Virus record (IMG/VR): IMGVR_UViG_3300042261_002385
Coordinates: 124,001-188,000 of that record
Reading direction: 5' to 3' (one strand)
DNA length: 64,000 nucleotides
From: a virus
Shown here: positions 44,753 through 53,659 of the stretch, one piece after another
Layout of the letters: every line of letters begins with the position of its first letter
Position numbering within the stretch: the stretch's first letter is position 1
Notes under the pieces: model-generated
The model's database searches: none
Told to the model about the DNA's origin: nothing
What the model saw: only the letters and a program-made list of their open reading frames with translations
Program-made: the position numbers and the translations under genes

Positions 44753-45973
44753 ATGGCTAAAAAACAAGAATCGGGCAAAAAATTTGAATTCTCTAAGATT
44801 GGAAATATTATGAACAACATTGCTAAAAATGTTCCAATTATTATTGATGACAAAATCAAAGAAAAAAGTTTTATCTCTACAGGAGTTTATTTATTAGATG
44901 CTGCATTATCAGCTAAATTACTCGGAGGTGGAATTCAATCAAACAGAATCACTGTATTCGCAGGTGAGTCTGGAACAGGTAAATCATTCTTAGCATACTC
45001 AGTTGCTAAACACGCACAAAAAGCAGGATATGGTATCGTCTATATCGACACAGAATATTCAGTAGAATTAGGAGAAATTAATAAATTTGGAATTGACGCA
45101 TCACCTGAAAAATTCATTTTAGTTCGTTCAAATAAAGTAGAAGATATCAATATTACATTGAGTCAATTATTAGACGAATTGAAAGAAGCTAAATTATCAG
45201 GTCAAGAAGTTCAACCACTTATGATTGTATTAGATTCAATTGGACAGATGGCTTCTAATAAAGAAAAGGCTGACTTACTTAAAGGAGATATTAAACAGGA
45301 TATGACTAAAGCTAAAGCAATTGGTTCACTATTCCGTTCAATTAATACAGACTTAGGATTCTTAGAAATTCCTATGGTGGTTTGTAACCATACTTACTTG
45401 ACTCAGGATTTATTTCCACAAGAAGTACTAAAAGGTGGTCGTTCATTAGTTTACTCAGCATCTGTAATTGGTATGATGTCTAAATCAAAACTTAAGACAG
45501 GAGAGGAAGATGATATGGACTTAGGTCAATCTGGTATTAATGTTCTCTTCAAGACAGCTAAAAATCGTTTAGCGAAACCTAAGAAAATTAGATTTGATAT
45601 CTCTTTTAATCATGGTATGAATCCTTATACAGGACTTGATGCTTTCTGTCGTCCAGAATACTTTGAACAAATTGGAATTGCTCAAGGTAAAATGGACGTA
45701 GACAAGAAGACCGGAGAAATGAATTTCACACCAGGTGGAAACAGATGGTATGTAAGTCACTTAAGTAAGTCGTTTACAACTAAACAATTATTTACACAAG
45801 AAATATTTACAGAAGAGGTTCTTAAAAGAATGGAGCCTATCGTGAATGAATATTTCCGTTACAAATCTTTAGATGAAATTGAAGAGATTGAAAAACAATT
45901 TACAGAAATTGAAGAAGAAGATGATACAAACGGATTTGTAGATTCAGCAGATGCTGATGATATCTTTGGATAA
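44753..45973 (+). CDS. uvsX: UvsX-like RecA recombinase
   Basis: 406 residues. Walker A GESGTGKS at 71-78; Walker B LMIVLDSIG near 153-161; RecA-core VYIDTE and a Gly/Ser loop follow. The C-terminal tail is acidic, as in T4 UvsX. It forms filaments on single-stranded DNA for recombination-dependent replication and repair. It is followed 38 bases later by the histone-like small gene, so they likely share a transcript. Alternatives such as a host RecA are unlikely given the divergent core and length. Confidence 0.9.
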   Translation: MAKKQESGKKFEFSKIGNIMNNIAKNVPIIIDDKIKEKSFISTGVYLLDAALSAKLLGGGIQSNRITVFAGESGTGKSFLAYSVAKHAQKAGYGIVYIDTEYSVELGEINKFGIDASPEKFILVRSNKVEDINITLSQLLDELKEAKLSGQEVQPLMIVLDSIGQMASNKEKADLLKGDIKQDMTKAKAIGSLFRSINTDLGFLEIPMVVCNHTYLTQDLFPQEVLKGGRSLVYSASVIGMMSKSKLKTGEEDDMDLGQSGINVLFKTAKNRLAKPKKIRFDISFNHGMNPYTGLDAFCRPEYFEQIGIAQGKMDVDKKTGEMNFTPGGNRWYVSHLSKSFTTKQLFTQEIFTEEVLKRMEPIVNEYFRYKSLDEIEEIEKQFTEIEEEDDTNGFVDSADADDIFG

Positions 45974-46011
45974 ACTAAACCTAATAAGGTTATAAAAAAT
46001 AAAAAGCTAAA

Positions 46012-46182
46012 ATGTCAAAACAAGAAGTTTATGAACAATTGAAAGCACTGTGGGCTGAGTTTGAAGCAAACCACAACGCAACAAGCAAAGTTTCTGATAC
46101 AAGAGCGCGTAAAGCTTTAGGTGAAATTAAGAAATTGGTTACTCCTTATAGAAACGCATCTGTTGAAGAAGCAAAAAAATAA
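46012..46182 (+). CDS. Histone-H1-like (Hc1-type) small DNA-binding protein
   Basis: 56 residues, starting MSKQEVYEQLKALWAEF. The segment KVSDTRARKALGEIKKLV then PYRNASVEEAKK resembles the short Hc1/histone-H1-like proteins of Bacteroidota (core T-R-x-R-K-A-x-x-x-x-K-x-L). It would bind or compact DNA. It sits in the uvsX transcript, which fits a replication or nucleoid role. The resemblance is over about 25 residues only. Confidence 0.6.
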   Translation: MSKQEVYEQLKALWAEFEANHNATSKVSDTRARKALGEIKKLVTPYRNASVEEAKK

Positions 46183-46192
46183 TTTTCAATAA

Positions 46193-46411
46193 ATGAAATA
46201 CAAGATTAAAGAGATTCTTTCAGAAAGAAATGTTAATGTTGATAACTTTCCAATTGAGACCCTATATAAAGTAGGAATGGACAATGTGAAAGAAAACATT
46301 GAGTTTTATTTTGATAAGACTTATACTTGTGAATCAGTTATAAAGGAATTATTTATTCGAGGTATAATTAATTATATCCAGAAAAAGAGTTTTCCTTATT
46401 TAGAAAAATAA
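46193..46411 (+). CDS. Small hypothetical protein
   Basis: 72 residues, mixed helical, starting MKYKIKEILSERNVNVDNF. It lies ten bases after the H1-like gene and before a terminator; probably part of the uvsX transcript. Not obviously a leader-bearing gene. Unknown function. Confidence 0.55.
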   Translation: MKYKIKEILSERNVNVDNFPIETLYKVGMDNVKENIEFYFDKTYTCESVIKELFIRGIINYIQKKSFPYLEK

Positions 46412-46451
46412 GGTGGTGGAGTCGGAAGTAATTTCGAGCCTTTTTACAGTT

Positions 46452-46482
46452 AAAACCTTCAGATTATTCTGAAGGTTTTTTT
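46452..46482. terminator. Shared convergent terminator
   Basis: AAAACCTTCAG-attatt-CTGAAGGTTTT (11 bp) followed by T. It ends the uvsX transcript on plus; the minus gene's stop codon at 46464 lies in the loop, so it can act in both directions. Confidence 0.75.
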
Positions 46483-46934
46483 ATTGAAATAAAATATAAT
46501 TTATAAAAAAGTATTGAGTAGAAAATTATATTCAAAGTTCCATAAATTGGCCACAAATGTAATCTATGACCAAAAAAAATACTTAAAACATCAATTAAAA
46601 TTATTGAACCAACAAAGAGAGGAAAAATCCAGTAAATTTTTTTAAAACTTTTTGAAACAATATAATTGTGAAATTTATATTTCCATTTTAGATACGGATT
46701 TTGTAGTTGAGATATTTTGATTTCTCTATCACAAGATTTACAAAGAATTTTAAAGTCTTTAAGATCAAGAATCCTTGATAGTAGGACACCATCTACCAAG
46801 TCAATTTCTTCTTTACAGTTGTAACAAACTTGTCCTTTTCGAATATTCCACTCTAAGTTTTTTCTCCTATTTGAATAAAACATAAGAATAAAAAACAATA
46901 GTATTGGAAGTAAGCAATAAATTAAACTAAACAT
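46464..46934 (-). CDS. Membrane protein with zinc-ribbon-like loop
   Basis: 156 residues. An N-terminal hydrophobic anchor (1-20) is followed by CYNCKEE and LCKSCDRE, a C-x-x-C...C-x-x-C zinc-ribbon-like pair. Two more hydrophobic segments (about 103-122 and 132-150) follow. Unknown role. It overlaps the next gene by one base. Confidence 0.6.
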   Translation of the reverse strand: MFSLIYCLLPILLFFILMFYSNRRKNLEWNIRKGQVCYNCKEEIDLVDGVLLSRILDLKDFKILCKSCDREIKISQLQNPYLKWKYKFHNYIVSKSFKKIYWIFPLFVGSIILIDVLSIFFGHRLHLWPIYGTLNIIFYSILFYKLYFISIKKPSE

Positions 46935-47389
46935 TAAGCTAAAATTAATTCTAAGAATTTATCTCTTTTTTCAGATTTAGAGAGTTTTTTTATACAATCT
47001 GGACCAATTCCGGACAAAATTGAAGTTGGAACTGTCAATCGCTTACCACATTTTCCACAAAACCCTTCGTGCCAAACTTCTAAAAAATCACTTACACTGT
47101 CATTGATTAGATTCTTCAACATATAGGTAAAAACTTTTACTGATTGTGAATTTTCACTTATCGGTGATTTTTTTCCGTGTTTAAAATTTCCCTGTATACA
47201 AGTTCCAATATATGTATACTGGTCAGGACCAGTAAGAACACTCACAAAAAATAGATTAGAATCTTTAGCTTGTTTTATTTTGTAAGTAAATCTATTACTT
47301 GTTTGAGTATTCAAAAAAGTAACAACTGATTTACCAGAAAACATAAATTTGAGAGCATCTTTTGAGTTAGAAATTTTGTGACCGTTCAT
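46934..47389 (-). CDS. DUF6011-like zinc-binding protein
   Basis: 151 residues from ATG at 47389 (MNGHKISNSK). The frame is open back to 47431, but the host-type -7 element lies within that region, so the short form is favoured. C-terminal FCGKCGKRLTVPTSILSGIG followed by PDC matches the DUF6011-type segment (C-x-x-C-G-x-x-L-T-x-x-x-S-x-x-x-G-I-G-P-x-C) found in many phage proteins of unknown function. Confidence 0.68.
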   Translation of the reverse strand: MNGHKISNSKDALKFMFSGKSVVTFLNTQTSNRFTYKIKQAKDSNLFFVSVLTGPDQYTYIGTCIQGNFKHGKKSPISENSQSVKVFTYMLKNLINDSVSDFLEVWHEGFCGKCGKRLTVPTSILSGIGPDCIKKLSKSEKRDKFLELILA

Positions 47390-47406
47390 AGTGGAATTAT
47401 TTACTA

Positions 47407-47437
47407 CAAATATAATATAAATAAACGTCAAATCAAA
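47407..47437 (-). promoter_or_regulatory. Bacteroidota-type (host sigma) promoter
   Basis: TTTG, 19 bases, TATATTTG on the minus strand, about 17 bases before the ATG at 47389. Confidence 0.6.
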
Positions 47438-47443
47438 ATTTGC

Positions 47444-47470
47444 ATAAAAAAACCGAGATTAAATCTCGGT
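47444..47470 (-). terminator. Rho-independent terminator
   Basis: ACCGAGAT-tta-ATCTCGGT then a T run on the minus strand, right after the stop of the gene at 47476. Confidence 0.8.
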
Positions 47471-47475
47471 CTAAA

Positions 47476-48036
47476 TTATTCAGAATATCTTTCTTTATGA
47501 AGCTCTTCAATTTTTTGAATTTCTTCTTCAGTCAATTTATCCCATATTGAACTTAATGACTCTTTAACGCCTTCTAAGCTGTCCCACTCACACTGATAAC
47601 CAATCTCTTCCCAGAAGTATTCTGTATCAGTCTCAATCATATATTCCCAGTAGGTCATTTCTTCTCTTGCTATTTCTTCACCATCGTTCCATCTAGTAAT
47701 TCCAGCAAAGTCCATGCCTCTTTCAGAATATTCACATTCAAGAGAAACTTCAAAATCTTTAGATATTTTTTGCCAAAGTCCTTCAGTTGGTGACCAAGCA
47801 GAATAACCTTCAATAAACATCATTGAGTCTCCTTCATAATATTCAATGTTAGAAAAAACAGTCCATTTTGAACCCCAGTCTTCAACGTCTTCACAAGATT
47901 CAAAAAGTATATTGTAGTTATCAGCATGAAGAGAACCTTTAGTTTCAATTTCTTCACATTTTAAAGATTGGTTTAATTTTGTAAGATTTTCTGGTTCTCC
48001 AGTAATTCTTACTTTGTAGTCACAGTCATTTGCCAT
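47476..48036 (-). CDS. YubB/DUF1281-like ferredoxin-fold protein
   Basis: 186 residues, very acidic. The start MANDCDYKVRITGEPENL and the block GYSAWSPTEGLWQKI with later ERGMDFAGI resemble the YubB (ferredoxin-like) family common on plasmids and phages. Function is unknown for the family. Own terminator downstream. Confidence 0.62.
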   Translation of the reverse strand: MANDCDYKVRITGEPENLTKLNQSLKCEEIETKGSLHADNYNILFESCEDVEDWGSKWTVFSNIEYYEGDSMMFIEGYSAWSPTEGLWQKISKDFEVSLECEYSERGMDFAGITRWNDGEEIAREEMTYWEYMIETDTEYFWEEIGYQCEWDSLEGVKESLSSIWDKLTEEEIQKIEELHKERYSE

Positions 48037-48120
48037 AATTTATAAGATTTAGATATTTTCTATCATATAACTTATGATATGGAAAGTTTAATATATACAA
48101 TAATAAAAATAATTTTAATT

Positions 48121-48414
48121 ATGAAAATATTAAAATATGAATCTTTCTTAGAAACCATGCAGTTTGCAGCTCTTACAAATGCTCAGAGATTAGCTAAACA
48201 AGAAGCTGAAAGAAGAAAAGCTAAAAAAGAGGAAGAAGACTCTAAGAAGAATATTCCAGCAGAAGATAAGGATGATTCTAAATACATTAGTCATCATGAT
48301 GTTCAAATGGAAGGAGAAGAAGGCCAAACTCAAATGGAAGGAGAAGAAGGCCAAACTCAAATGGAAGGAGAAGAAGGCCAAACTCAAATGGAAGGAGAAG
48401 AACCAGAAAGATAA
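48121..48414 (+). CDS. Putative packaged protein with leader and 9-residue tandem repeats
   Basis: 97 residues from ATG at 48121 (MKILKYESFLETMQFA); the frame also opens at 48079, but TTTAATATATA lies downstream of that ATG, so the shorter form is preferred and gives the leader. A basic helix (ALTNAQRLAKQEAERRKAKK) follows, then an acidic stretch and four copies (last partial) of QMEGEEGQT. Small charged composition is like T4 internal proteins. Confidence 0.7.
   Translation: MKILKYESFLETMQFAALTNAQRLAKQEAERRKAKKEEEDSKKNIPAEDKDDSKYISHHDVQMEGEEGQTQMEGEEGQTQMEGEEGQTQMEGEEPER
48304..48404 (+). repeat. 27-base tandem repeat
   Basis: Three identical 27-base units from 48304, 48331 and 48358 and a partial fourth, coding QMEGEEGQT. 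Perfect identity implies recent expansion; copy number may vary between isolates. Confidence 0.9.
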
Positions 48415-48433
48415 GGAAAACATGAACAATTCA

Positions 48434-48439
48434 TATATA
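48434..48439 (+). promoter_or_regulatory. Leaderless-class promoter motif
   Basis: CATATATA then GTTT then ATG at 48444, four-base spacing. Confidence 0.5.
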
Positions 48440-48443
48440 GTTT

Positions 48444-49151
48444 ATGAATATTGTAGCAATTGACCCCTCACTTATATCAACAGCACTTGTGGTAAGTTCA
48501 GGTGATACATTCAAAATCTATAATTATTGTAGAGAGTCTAAAGTTTATGGTAAAAAAGGAATTACCAAATGGTTTAAGTCTGCAGAAGAATTTGTAGAAT
48601 ATAAGTTCATAGAATATAGAGAATTTCAAGACTATTCAGAAGGAGAGTTAACAAAACTAAAAGACTATGATAAAATTACTGACCAAATTATAGTAGATAT
48701 CTTATCAAATATAGATCCATCAAAAGAAACTAAAGTAGGTATCGAAGGGTATAACTTTGGAGCTCAAGTAGGTGACCTTATTGATCTAGTAACTTTTTCG
48801 ACACTTTTAAGAAAAAAACTTTATGATAAAGTTAGTAAAGACATATGGGTAATGTCACCATCTACTTTAAAACTAGAATCCTGTAAATTAACTTATGAAC
48901 CAATTAGAACTGAAATTGGAAAAAAAGTAGTTAAAATAAAAGAAGAGTATCGAAATAAAATAGGTATACCTGGTGGTAAATTCACTAAGAATGATATGGC
49001 ACTTGCAATAATTGAAAATGAAAATCTAAATGATTATTGGTCTAAACATTGCAAATTGATTAGAGATGACCTTAATTCTGTATCAACAATACAAAAACCC
49101 TATGAAGATGTGAATGACGCTTATCTAATCTATCAAATACTAAACAAATAA
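48444..49151 (+). CDS. RuvC-like resolvase/nuclease
   Basis: 235 residues. RNase H-fold motifs in order: VAIDPSLISTALVV (D7), VGIEGYNFGAQVGDLIDL (Glu near 98) and a C-terminal DVNDAYLI (Asp pair near 225). This is the RuvC/poxvirus-A22-like pattern for Holliday-junction or branched DNA cleavage, consistent with a T4-like phage that must resolve replicative DNA before packaging. It could alternatively be another RNase H-fold nuclease. Confidence 0.72.
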   Translation: MNIVAIDPSLISTALVVSSGDTFKIYNYCRESKVYGKKGITKWFKSAEEFVEYKFIEYREFQDYSEGELTKLKDYDKITDQIIVDILSNIDPSKETKVGIEGYNFGAQVGDLIDLVTFSTLLRKKLYDKVSKDIWVMSPSTLKLESCKLTYEPIRTEIGKKVVKIKEEYRNKIGIPGGKFTKNDMALAIIENENLNDYWSKHCKLIRDDLNSVSTIQKPYEDVNDAYLIYQILNK

Positions 49152-49173
49152 ATAATTTTTTGATAAAATTCAT

Positions 49174-49893
49174 ATGAAAGAAATAGTCTATCCATATGGA
49201 TCTAGTCACTTAATTGGTGAAAAAACAAGAGAAAAACTTTTAGCTAATAAGATTGATAAAATTGAGATACCGAGTTCCAAAGACGCAACACAAGCCACAA
49301 CTTTAATACAATTTAGTGGAGGAATTGACTCAACTTTTGTGCTTTGGTGGTGGCTTTTAAATCACCCGGATGAGTATTGTGTTGTGCATCATATTGATAT
49401 GATGCATTTTGAAAAAAGAAACAAAGAAGAATTAGATGCTGTTGATAGAGTTTTGAGATGGTTGGATTCACAAGGTCTTAAAAACTATTTTTATTTGCAA
49501 AATCCATTTGATTATGGTAATATACCGGGTGTAGTTTATGACGTAGAAGTTTGTGGTTTTTTAGCTGGAATAATTTTGTATTCAGAAAGATTCAAATCAA
49601 TATCCAAAGTTTTTTTTCCAATATATGGACATGAGACAACAAGAGAACAAATCAGAAAGGAAGTTATGCATTTGACTGCGAAAAGAAAAGTAGAGTGTAT
49701 TTATCCACTTGTTGGTTTATCAAAAACAGATGTTATGAAAATGATGCCTTATGAGCTTTTAAAACTGTGTTGGTATTGTAGAGTTCCCTTAGATGGTAAA
49801 GCTTGTGGTAATTGTCATACTTGTGAACAAGTTCTTAAAGGAGAACCTGAAGTCATAGAAGAAAATCTAAAAAACTATTTAAAAGATTTCTAA
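49174..49893 (+). CDS. QueC-like PP-loop ATPase (7-deazaguanine pathway candidate)
   Basis: 239 residues. SGGIDS at 48-53 is the ATP-pyrophosphatase P-loop. A C-terminal cluster CRVPLDGKACGNCHTC spells C-x8-C-x2-C-x2-C, the zinc motif of QueC (7-cyano-7-deazaguanine synthase). Phages use QueC with other Que/FolE and a transglycosylase to put 7-deazaguanine bases in DNA. No partner gene is in this window, so the pathway role is an inference. A different PP-loop amidotransferase-type role is possible. Confidence 0.72.
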   Translation: MKEIVYPYGSSHLIGEKTREKLLANKIDKIEIPSSKDATQATTLIQFSGGIDSTFVLWWWLLNHPDEYCVVHHIDMMHFEKRNKEELDAVDRVLRWLDSQGLKNYFYLQNPFDYGNIPGVVYDVEVCGFLAGIILYSERFKSISKVFFPIYGHETTREQIRKEVMHLTAKRKVECIYPLVGLSKTDVMKMMPYELLKLCWYCRVPLDGKACGNCHTCEQVLKGEPEVIEENLKNYLKDF

Positions 49894-51960
49894 TTACATT
49901 TCATCGACCCAAGGTTTCTTACCTCTTCTATCTAATTTAGCTAATAATTCTTTCCACTCTTCCGGTTCAAATTTAATAGCATTTTCTTTTAAGAATGTTC
50001 CAATTTGTTTCTTAATATCCTCATTAGGTAGTTTAGTAGTGTGTCCCATCCAAGCAAATGCATCAACAAAACCACTTTTACAACCTCTATTCATTTGGTC
50101 ATTTATGATGTCCATTCTACCATATTCTGCAGCCCATTTGATTACGAAGTTTTTACCATTTTCCTCTTGTTTAACACCATACTTTAGAAGCATTTGATAC
50201 CCAGCAAAATAAGATTCACCAATCTCAGTTCTACTTTTCCAAGAACCTTTACAAACTTTTCTTATTGGTAAATTAGAATTGAAATTAGGATCGGCTCCTG
50301 CTTTCAGACAAAATTCTAAAGCGTCCTCATCACAAACTATATTATTGAACACATCACCAGTTAGAACTGCGTGATTTTGAACTAAAAGTTTTATCATTTC
50401 CATATTCTTAGCCTTAGCTATTGCTGAATCTGAACCTTTTTGAAGATTTGCAGTTCCACCTAAAGCGAATATCATTTTAACTCTTTCAATATCATCATCT
50501 TCTACAGCATTTATCAAAGCTTTTCCATTGTCTCTGTTAATATCAGCTCCGTACTCCTTAACATATCTTTGTAAATCCTCGGCTGTTATCTGTCTTTCTC
50601 TACCGGTCTCTGGGTCTGGAATTGTTTTTTTGATAATAAATTTCTCGGCTTCTTTTGCCTTTTTTCTTCGTTCAATTTCATCTTGACTAAGAGGCTGTAA
50701 AATGTCCCAAATACTATCACTTATTCCATACTCACTTTCCCATTGTCTTAAAAGAGATTTAAACTCACCACCAATATAACTGTTATTTACAGTCTGACAA
50801 GCACCATTTGAATAAGTTCTATCAGGTTTGATAGTAACTCCAAGAGTCCACCTACTATTTGTGGATGATAAGTTAAAATTATAAATATAATATTGAATGT
50901 TATACTCACCAAGATAGCTATTCCAGTAGCTTTCAGAATTTACAATACAGTGAGAACAGTGAGCATTTAACATTTTATTAGCAGCATATGAATTTACTTC
51001 AACTACCATAATACCAGATTCATTATAAAGAACTTTACAACCTTTTACACCAAGTAAATCATTAACTTTATTTATCTTTTCTACTCTATCTGAATAACCT
51101 TCAGAGCCAGATGCATCTAAGTGTTGTTTAGCGGCTCTAATAAATTCAACAAGTGGATTATCCATTGTAGTGAATCTAAATAAACGGCTTCTCCATACTA
51201 ATTTACCAAAATTAGGATTTGGTTTTCCATCTCTTGTAGTTTCATATCTATCTTCTAACATCTCACCAAAGAAAGTTTTCCAAACGATTTCTTTCTTTTC
51301 TTCTGGTTCGATACTTTCAAAACCATTAGCAATCTCCACAAGCTGTTCCATTTGAAGTTCAGTAGCAGCATTAGCAGCTTTCTTTAACTTTGGAGGAAGA
51401 GTATCAACAATCTTTTTAACTTTTCTATACTCACCCAATTTATCTAACTCATCAGAGAGAATTTCAGCATTTGTATGATTGTTCGAAGGATTCGGAATTG
51501 ATTCATCTATAAAGTTGATATCAAACTTCTTAGGTAGTTTATCTAAAAGGTCTTTATATTCAATTAGAAGTGCATAAAGTCTTTCAACTTCTTCGTAAGA
51601 AATATTCTCAACAAAATACATATAAACAAAGTTATAAAGATATCCAATGTTTGGTTGAAACAACTCTCTTAGTTTAACAAACTCTTCATTTCTTTCAAGA
51701 TTTCTTACTTGTTCATCTGTAAGTCTAACATCTCTCATTTTCATTCTGATTTCGTTATACTGTTCAGGTGAGAAATCTCCTTTAGAAAGACCTCTCTTTT
51801 CACCGTGTCTAAGTTTATAATCTAATTCGGAATCGATTAATTTTAAATCTGTAGCCAATTTTTTAATAATAAATTGGTCTTTCAAAAACTTTTTAGACTT
51901 ATCTAAATTTTCATTTAGAGGTTCTAAATTCCTAAATTGATTATATCTAAATAATTTCAT
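49894..51960 (-). CDS. Large putative packaged protein with leader and ankyrin-like repeats
   Basis: 688 residues. MKLFRYNQFRNLEPLNEN matches the basic, Tyr and Phe positions of the shared leader; the downstream NEN could serve as a cleavage site. A long helical segment (to 250) is followed by a domain with AHCSHCIVNSESYWNSYLGE and WTLGVTIKPDRTYSNGACQT, and then ankyrin-like repeats from about 475 (GKALINAVEDDDIERVKMIF, SDSAIAKAKNMEMIKLLVQN). No catalytic motif identified. Ankyrin repeats suggest a protein-binding effector. Confidence 0.72.
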   Translation of the reverse strand: MKLFRYNQFRNLEPLNENLDKSKKFLKDQFIIKKLATDLKLIDSELDYKLRHGEKRGLSKGDFSPEQYNEIRMKMRDVRLTDEQVRNLERNEEFVKLRELFQPNIGYLYNFVYMYFVENISYEEVERLYALLIEYKDLLDKLPKKFDINFIDESIPNPSNNHTNAEILSDELDKLGEYRKVKKIVDTLPPKLKKAANAATELQMEQLVEIANGFESIEPEEKKEIVWKTFFGEMLEDRYETTRDGKPNPNFGKLVWRSRLFRFTTMDNPLVEFIRAAKQHLDASGSEGYSDRVEKINKVNDLLGVKGCKVLYNESGIMVVEVNSYAANKMLNAHCSHCIVNSESYWNSYLGEYNIQYYIYNFNLSSTNSRWTLGVTIKPDRTYSNGACQTVNNSYIGGEFKSLLRQWESEYGISDSIWDILQPLSQDEIERRKKAKEAEKFIIKKTIPDPETGRERQITAEDLQRYVKEYGADINRDNGKALINAVEDDDIERVKMIFALGGTANLQKGSDSAIAKAKNMEMIKLLVQNHAVLTGDVFNNIVCDEDALEFCLKAGADPNFNSNLPIRKVCKGSWKSRTEIGESYFAGYQMLLKYGVKQEENGKNFVIKWAAEYGRMDIINDQMNRGCKSGFVDAFAWMGHTTKLPNEDIKKQIGTFLKENAIKFEPEEWKELLAKLDRRGKKPWVDEM

Positions 51961-51962
51961 AA

Positions 51963-53651
51963 CTATCTTCTTATGTGTAATTTTTCAAATATTCTTTTTA
52001 GTTCCATATCCCAAACTTTCTTGGATTCTCCTTTGAGATATTTATTTTTTAATTCAGCAGCTAATTCATAATTCTCTTCTTCAACTGCGTTTTCAATTTC
52101 TTGTTGAATTTCACTAATCGTCATCTCATCATAAGACTTTTTCTGAACAGGTTGTTCCTCATCTTTATTTTGTAAAGACTGTCTAACAAGTCTATCTACA
52201 TCAGATTCTTCTTCAGACTCTGTTTGAGTTTGTTTCCATCTTTGCTCATCTTCAATTTCTTTTTGTTGTCTTTCCCACTCTTCAATTTCTCTTTTGTAAT
52301 CTTCAATATCATCAACAATATATTTGATAATCTTTTGAATTTCTGATTTAGCGTGTGAGGAACTAAATCTTTCTTGATTAATTACAAAACGACCACCTTG
52401 TAAGTCAAAACTTGAAAATATGCTATTCATAATTTCTAAGAATTGTTCATCAGTTCTACAAACATCTGCTCTTTTCTTCAAATATTCTTTAAACTCAGGT
52501 GATGATTTTTCAGCTTCTGAATATGCTCTTTCTTTATCATAAGCTAAAATTGTGAAAACTCTTGTTTCTAATCTTTTATATTGATTAGACTCTGGAAACA
52601 TATTTACGAATGTCAGTAACATTTCAAGTGCAGGTGGACCATATCTAAAATCCTGAGCTTCATCTTTAAAAGAAGAAGTAGCTTTTTTAATAATTTTAGC
52701 AGTTTCTTTATCCTTTTTGACAGCTCCTGATTGTAAAAATAAGTATATGCCTTTAATAGTTTCATGAATCAACATTGGAAAATCAATACCAGCTGCTTTA
52801 ATTACAATTTTAGTAGCTTCTTTTTCCAATAACATTGACATTTCATAATAGTTACCAGATTGACTTTCCCAGATTACTTGACAAGCACCTGCCATACCCT
52901 GAGGCATATTTTTCATCATCTCTGACTTTCTATTGATTGGAATAACCCAGTCCATTTTATCAGCTAAGTCAGACATTCTAACCCAACAATCTAAAATTTG
53001 TTTTCCTCTATTTCCAAAAATATTTTGTAATTCAGTCTCAACCGTTTCAGAAAATCTTATGATATCTTTAGTTGCTTTACCAGCAGCTTGAGTAATCATA
53101 TTTAAAATCTTTTTCTTTTCAATTGCTGCAACTAAATTCGTTCCAGGAGTCTGTTCTCCTTCTTCTTGAGTCTGTTCTGCTTGTTGTCTTCTATTTTCTT
53201 CATCTCTTTCATCCTGTTCTTCTTGTTGCTCAGGAGTAGGTTGTTGAGATTGTTGAGGCACTTGTCTAACATCAGATATCTCAGAAGAAACCTGACCTTG
53301 TGGAACTAATTTTATTTGTAATTCAATAGGCTTTATAGATGTCTGTAGAATTTCATCAAACTCTTCTCTAACGACTGTCTCTGCTAAAACCTCTAAACTT
53401 CTAATTCTAGCTGACATTTGTTCAGGATTAAGTTGCCGACCATCTTGAGATGTCATCAATATTTGATTAGATTGTCTCATATTCTGGTCAAACTCTGGCC
53501 AAATTCTTGGCATTTGACCTCTTTCATCATCAGGACTAACACCCAATGCTCTTCTGGCTTGTTCTTCAGATTTAGCCATAAAATCCGATGGAACACCTTT
53601 ATTACCTTCTAAATCAACTTCTTCATTTATAAATTTATCAAATGATTTCAT
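51963..53651 (-). CDS. Large putative packaged or head protein with leader
   Basis: 562 residues. MKSFDKFINEEVDLEG is a leader-like start with INE as the site. Glu/Gln-rich coiled-coil regions lie at about 145-170 and 445-490. The middle is a helical domain (about 185-420). The C-terminus contains MTISEIQQEIENAVEEENYE, a typical UVR-like or coiled-coil helical pair. Probably structural or packaged; could be a head scaffold. It lies three bases before the ankyrin gene on the same strand. Confidence 0.68.
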   Translation of the reverse strand: MKSFDKFINEEVDLEGNKGVPSDFMAKSEEQARRALGVSPDDERGQMPRIWPEFDQNMRQSNQILMTSQDGRQLNPEQMSARIRSLEVLAETVVREEFDEILQTSIKPIELQIKLVPQGQVSSEISDVRQVPQQSQQPTPEQQEEQDERDEENRRQQAEQTQEEGEQTPGTNLVAAIEKKKILNMITQAAGKATKDIIRFSETVETELQNIFGNRGKQILDCWVRMSDLADKMDWVIPINRKSEMMKNMPQGMAGACQVIWESQSGNYYEMSMLLEKEATKIVIKAAGIDFPMLIHETIKGIYLFLQSGAVKKDKETAKIIKKATSSFKDEAQDFRYGPPALEMLLTFVNMFPESNQYKRLETRVFTILAYDKERAYSEAEKSSPEFKEYLKKRADVCRTDEQFLEIMNSIFSSFDLQGGRFVINQERFSSSHAKSEIQKIIKYIVDDIEDYKREIEEWERQQKEIEDEQRWKQTQTESEEESDVDRLVRQSLQNKDEEQPVQKKSYDEMTISEIQQEIENAVEEENYELAAELKNKYLKGESKKVWDMELKRIFEKLHIRR

Positions 53652-53659
53652 ATAATTAA

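Noticed and set aside
47390-47431. Longer N-terminus of the DUF6011-like protein
   Set aside because: The host-type -7 element lies within it, so the mRNA would start downstream.
48304-48404. CRISPR-like array
   Set aside because: Repeats are directly adjacent without spacers and lie in a coding frame.
48190-48463. Repeat-derived frames overlapping the tandem repeat gene
   Set aside because: Frames of the 27-base repeat in other phases; only the leader-bearing frame has a promoter and leader.
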